Positions 61,201-64,000 of a stretch of 64,000 nt of DNA are shown here, piece by piece; positions within the stretch are counted from its first letter, which is position 1, and the number at the start of each line of letters is the position of its first letter. The DNA is from Escallonia rubra (Eukaryota > Streptophyta > Magnoliopsida > Escalloniales > Escalloniaceae). A program made the translations under genes and the position numbers. The stretch lies in the NCBI GenBank assembly GCA_033065855.1, contig JAVXUO010000055.1, forward strand, positions 124,001 through 188,000. The letters run 5' to 3'. Under the pieces are notes generated by a model. That model saw only the letters and a program-made list of their open reading frames with translations, was not told the origin of the DNA and did no database searches.

Positions 61201-63507
61201 TAAAGGCACCTACTTTATGTTTGCACTTCTTGAAAATGCTTTTATGAGCTAATAGTGATAGTCGTACGGCAAGGTTGTAAGCGATGCAATTCTTGAAATA
61301 CTCGAGCAGAGGACTAAATAGCAAAAGAACGTGCTTAGATCGGAAAAATCTAAGTGAAGGGGCCATAAAAGGATGTTAATGATGTAATAATTGTTGACTT
61401 CCTAATTATTTGTAGCTTGAACAGTGCAACAATTAGAAGGGCTTCTTTCGAATGTCTTTGTGGTTACGAAGGTTGAATTAGCTCTAGATAACTTACTGAA
61501 GGTTTCAGGTTGTCCACAAAATTTTCTGTTTCCAATTCCCCAAATTTCACACTTATTCAGTATAAAACTCAAGGTCAAATGTTGGGTAAGACGATGAAGA
61601 TTGTATTTATTAAAGTGAGCATAGTGAGACCTTTCTGTGGGAGATGCCTAACAATCGTCTAGTTATTTGTGGTTAAATTGTCTTCCCGTCATGGTAATAT
61701 TAGGGTTGTGTGCTCCCGGTTTTGATCACATTTAAGGGTAGAGTGAGTCTTAACCTTAGTTGCAGGAAACTCCTAATATGGTGACGTTTCTCTCTCGGAA
61801 ACTCGCTTTTGCGATCCCAAGTTAGGAGCTCCATGGGATCTCGTCCCAAGCTAATACGGGAACTCGATCCCGTTAGCTGGATAGAGATGCATGGAACAAG
61901 TGAGAGAATACCTGAAAATCAAGCCCTTTTCAACTCAATTCCTTGTTTCTCTCTTCCTTCAAGTCCTTAAAGCCTTCTTGTTTGTTGTTGCTAACTATGT
62001 AAACTATACTAAACAAATGATAATACTCTTTACGCATTTATTTATTCAAGCCGCTCTCAACCTCAGATTCTTCTTGGTGCTTACGCTCCCCCGCCCCCGT
62101 TCCCGCTCCCGCCCCCGCTTTGTGCAACTAAGGTCTTAACACATACACACACACACACACACACACTCTCACACGCACATGTATATATATGTTATCTAAA
62201 GGATAGGATGCCAATAACCATGTCCACTTAGAGTGTGTTTGGATGAGGATTTCAAATTAGGAATTTCAATTTGAGTAAGGATTTGAAAGTACCTTAAATG
62301 AAATCCGTTGTTTGGTAACTACAAAAGAGAATTTGTGAAATCCTTCAAGGGATTTGACAGAGGGATTTGGGGGGCCAAAAGCCCTAGTTGAAACCACCAC
62401 TCTGTACTAGTATTTTGACAAATCCACATGAGAACTAACCTTCCACAATTCAAGCCTTATTTTGTGCGACATTACTTTCTACTTTTTTGTCTTTTATTCA
62501 ACAATTCATTGATACTTTATTTATTTCATAGCTGATATTGTTATACAATACACATCCAAGAATGTTGCCAAACATTAAACTCTGCAAATTTCGAGATTTT
62601 AAAATGCAAGGATTTTTTAATGAAGGGATTCTAAACTTCGTGCTAATTTAAATTCAGCATCTAAACTCACTCTTAATGAAAACATTAAACTAAAAGTTGA
62701 TACAAGATGAGCACCTAGGGAAAAAGACCATTTGCAGATATATTATGGCAAGAAAAGGTTTCTTTTGCTACAATATGAGTATCACTAAGTAATTTAAGAT
62801 TTCTAAGAGTCGAGCTTTAGCTATGTCCATGGGGCTTGAATTTGTCCTAGATGCTCTGTATTACGTTTAACAGTCTATCAAAATTTTCTAATTAAATTCT
62901 TACTCCCAGTAATACAGGATAGTCCTTAGTAACAGGTTATTTCTTGTACTCGCTTATATGTACAAGATATGTTAGTGTCTACTGCAACCAGTAACAGGTC
63001 ATTCCTTGTAAGTTACTATGTGTCAAGTCCAATCACTTGTTTTTTGTTTTTTTTGATACTTATCCAAAATAAGAAGGAAAAAAAGAACATTGATTGGATT
63101 TTCTGCATTGTTGAAAGAACCGCTAGCACTACTATGAGTCCACAAATATGTCGTAGATCAAGTCGGCTTTGGCATCGATGTCGTTCTTTCAGATTTTTCA
63201 TTTTTTTTTTGGGTTTGACATTCTTTCACTTAGATGTGGTAGATTGTTAGCATTCTGGACCTTTTTAAAATGGTTAGATCTGAAGTTACTCATTTTTTCT
63301 AACTACACTTGCCCTCCTTATTTATATATTTTTATGCTTTACCATTAATTCCTGGTTAGTTTTGATGTATGATTAGCTTTTTAGCAACTCATCAGAGAAA
63401 ATCTTATTCAGGTCAATAAAAATGCCCTTCTATGCAAATCAATAGACGAGTTGTTTGAAAAAGGAAATGGAGTACAACAATCAGCTTTGAAGGAACTGGT
63501 ACAGGAG
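58290..63507 (+). CDS. Predicted plastid membrane protein, exons 1 and 2 (3' part beyond window)
   Basis: Exon 1 is 58290-58841 (184 codons) and exon 2 is 63412-63507 (32 codons). Both are phase 0 and separated by a 4570-bp intron. The N-terminus is Ser/Thr/Pro-rich and poor in acids for about 80 residues, as in chloroplast transit peptides. A Glu-rich run is at 101-117, ELPWIQEKALDLVEFTGSVS at 116-135, and a single hydrophobic segment at about 148-168. The join gives SPKAIRRKL then VNKNALLCKSIDELFEKG, which is smooth in charge and pattern. The acceptor TTATTCAG is good; the donor GTCATT is weak, and reading through gives a stop at 58979. I recall similar uncharacterised plant proteins but cannot name one. 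The ATG at 58290 is the first of the frame. Later exons lie beyond 64000. Confidence 0.75.
59242..60104. mobile_element. MULE-like element in intron 1, perfect 9-bp duplication
   Basis: The inverted ends start GATTAGTTTGC (59242) and GGGTAAATTGC (reverse complement from 60104). They share CGATTCCATTTTTTGCAA-type blocks for about 95 bp. AAGAAAAAA flanks both sides (59233-59241 and 60105-60113). The centre (59455-59870) is GTGG-rich on the plus strand. Its 164-codon minus-strand Pro/His-rich frame is not a transposase and looks like non-coding cargo. Confidence 0.75.
60114..61754. other. Intronic stretch, nothing recognised
   Basis: AT-rich intron sequence between two transposon insertions. 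No exon that fits the gene frame was seen. Confidence 0.5.
61755..62132. mobile_element. hAT-like MITE in intron 1 (378 bp)
   Basis: The ends CTTAGTTGCA and TGCAACTAAG are perfect inverted repeats, flanked by the 8-bp duplication GTCTTAAC (61747-61754 and 62133-62140). The right subterminal region is rich in CCCGCTCCCGCCCCCGC, the inverse of the left end of the MITE at 41021. The two are therefore opposite-oriented members of one family. Confidence 0.85.
62231..62672. mobile_element. Tourist-type (PIF/Harbinger) MITE in intron 1
   Basis: The ends GAGTGTGTTTGGATG and (reverse complement) GAGTGAGTTTAGATG are inverted and flanked by TTA on both sides (62228-62230 and 62673-62675). Length is 442 bp, with no coding capacity. 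Confidence 0.75.
62676..63411. other. Rest of intron 1
   Basis: AT-rich. Open frames at 62969-63250 have no domain and do not fit the splice frame. Confidence 0.5.
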
Positions 63508-64000
63508 GTTAGATGCATATGATATCTTTGCTTCTAACCTGTTCTCTTACATTGTTTCCCTGACTAGTGCAGCTCTGTTAAGGGTGTCCGATTTAACTTC
63601 GTCTATCTACAATGTTGACATGTTGTAAGCTATTCACAGACAATTTTTCTTTTGGACTCGTGTGTCATAGTTAAAATATTGCTGCTTCCTAGTTTTTGTG
63701 TATATACCATATTGCTTCTTATAACCAAGACATTACATAGGTTCATCATAAAGCCATGTTAATCCATTTCCAGACTTTCTCAGATATCCTCTACATAACT
63801 GTGTAAAGAGTTTGGTTGATATTGCTATGTTAGTGTTCAACTTCTGTTTCCGTGCAGCTTTATGCTTCTGTCTGGGGAAGTACCTACTGGGTAAAGGGGG
63901 AGAATAGAAGGGCACATTGCTGTAGTTGTCAAGTTTGGGATTTAATTGGAATGTTGAAATTTACGTCTATTCACAACATCGTGGCCTCTCGCTTGCGTCC
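63508..64000 (+). other. Start of intron 2
   Basis: It begins with donor GTTAGATG after GAG. TTCCGTGCAG near 63858 is a possible acceptor, but the following frame does not continue the protein convincingly. Confidence 0.4.

Overview
This is plant nuclear DNA, most likely from a eudicot. The genes are intron-containing and typical of angiosperms. They sit in long AT-rich stretches full of plant transposable elements (Copia and LINE retroelements, TRIM, Mutator-like, hAT, CACTA, mariner and PIF/Harbinger-type DNA elements). The species cannot be told from the window.

Genes. (1) An intact high-affinity phosphate transporter of the PHT1 family lies on the minus strand at 121-1701. It has one coding exon, a probable 5'UTR intron and a TATA box near 3220. 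(2) A complete YIF1 gene (ER-Golgi membrane traffic) lies on the plus strand, with four coding exons from 15692 to 18146 (269 aa) and a probable non-coding first exon near 13.5-13.8 kb. (3) The first two coding exons of a predicted plastid membrane protein lie at 58290-58841 and 63412-63507 on the plus strand; the gene runs off the right edge. (4) A convincing but orphan first exon lies at 33517-33622. Gene fragments of LHCB6 (CP24) and FabZ are carried inside a Pack-MULE.

Layout. 0-3.3 kb: PHT1 and its promoter, with a small TRIM retroelement 136 bp beyond the TATA box. 6.2-11.2 kb: AT-rich Helitron-like repeats, interrupted by a 1.3 kb element. 11.3-13.1 kb: a GC-rich inverted-ended element and a hAT element. 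13.5-18.2 kb: YIF1. 18.9-24.2 kb: a nest of a MULE-like shell holding a LINE (itself holding a MITE) and a hAT element. 24.8-29.2 kb: a repeat split by a solo LTR, then a CACTA relic split by a MULE. 30.9-32.7 kb: the Pack-MULE. 33.5-39 kb: orphan exon and a mariner-like element. 39.1-49 kb: an old duplication whose first arm took a complete Copia element and a 5'-truncated LINE. 49.6-57.7 kb: a 0.69 kb direct duplication bracketing a LINE and a truncated Copia. 58.3-64 kb: the plastid protein gene, whose 4.6 kb first intron holds three DNA transposons.

The genes are unrelated neighbours with no shared pathway. Many elements are dated or confirmed inside the window by target-site duplications and by empty-site comparison between repeat copies. 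I found no clearly new biological system. The strongest novelties are the two-gene Pack-MULE, the Copia element with an inverted gag segment in its integrase, and the tandemly amplified TRIM near the PHT1 promoter.
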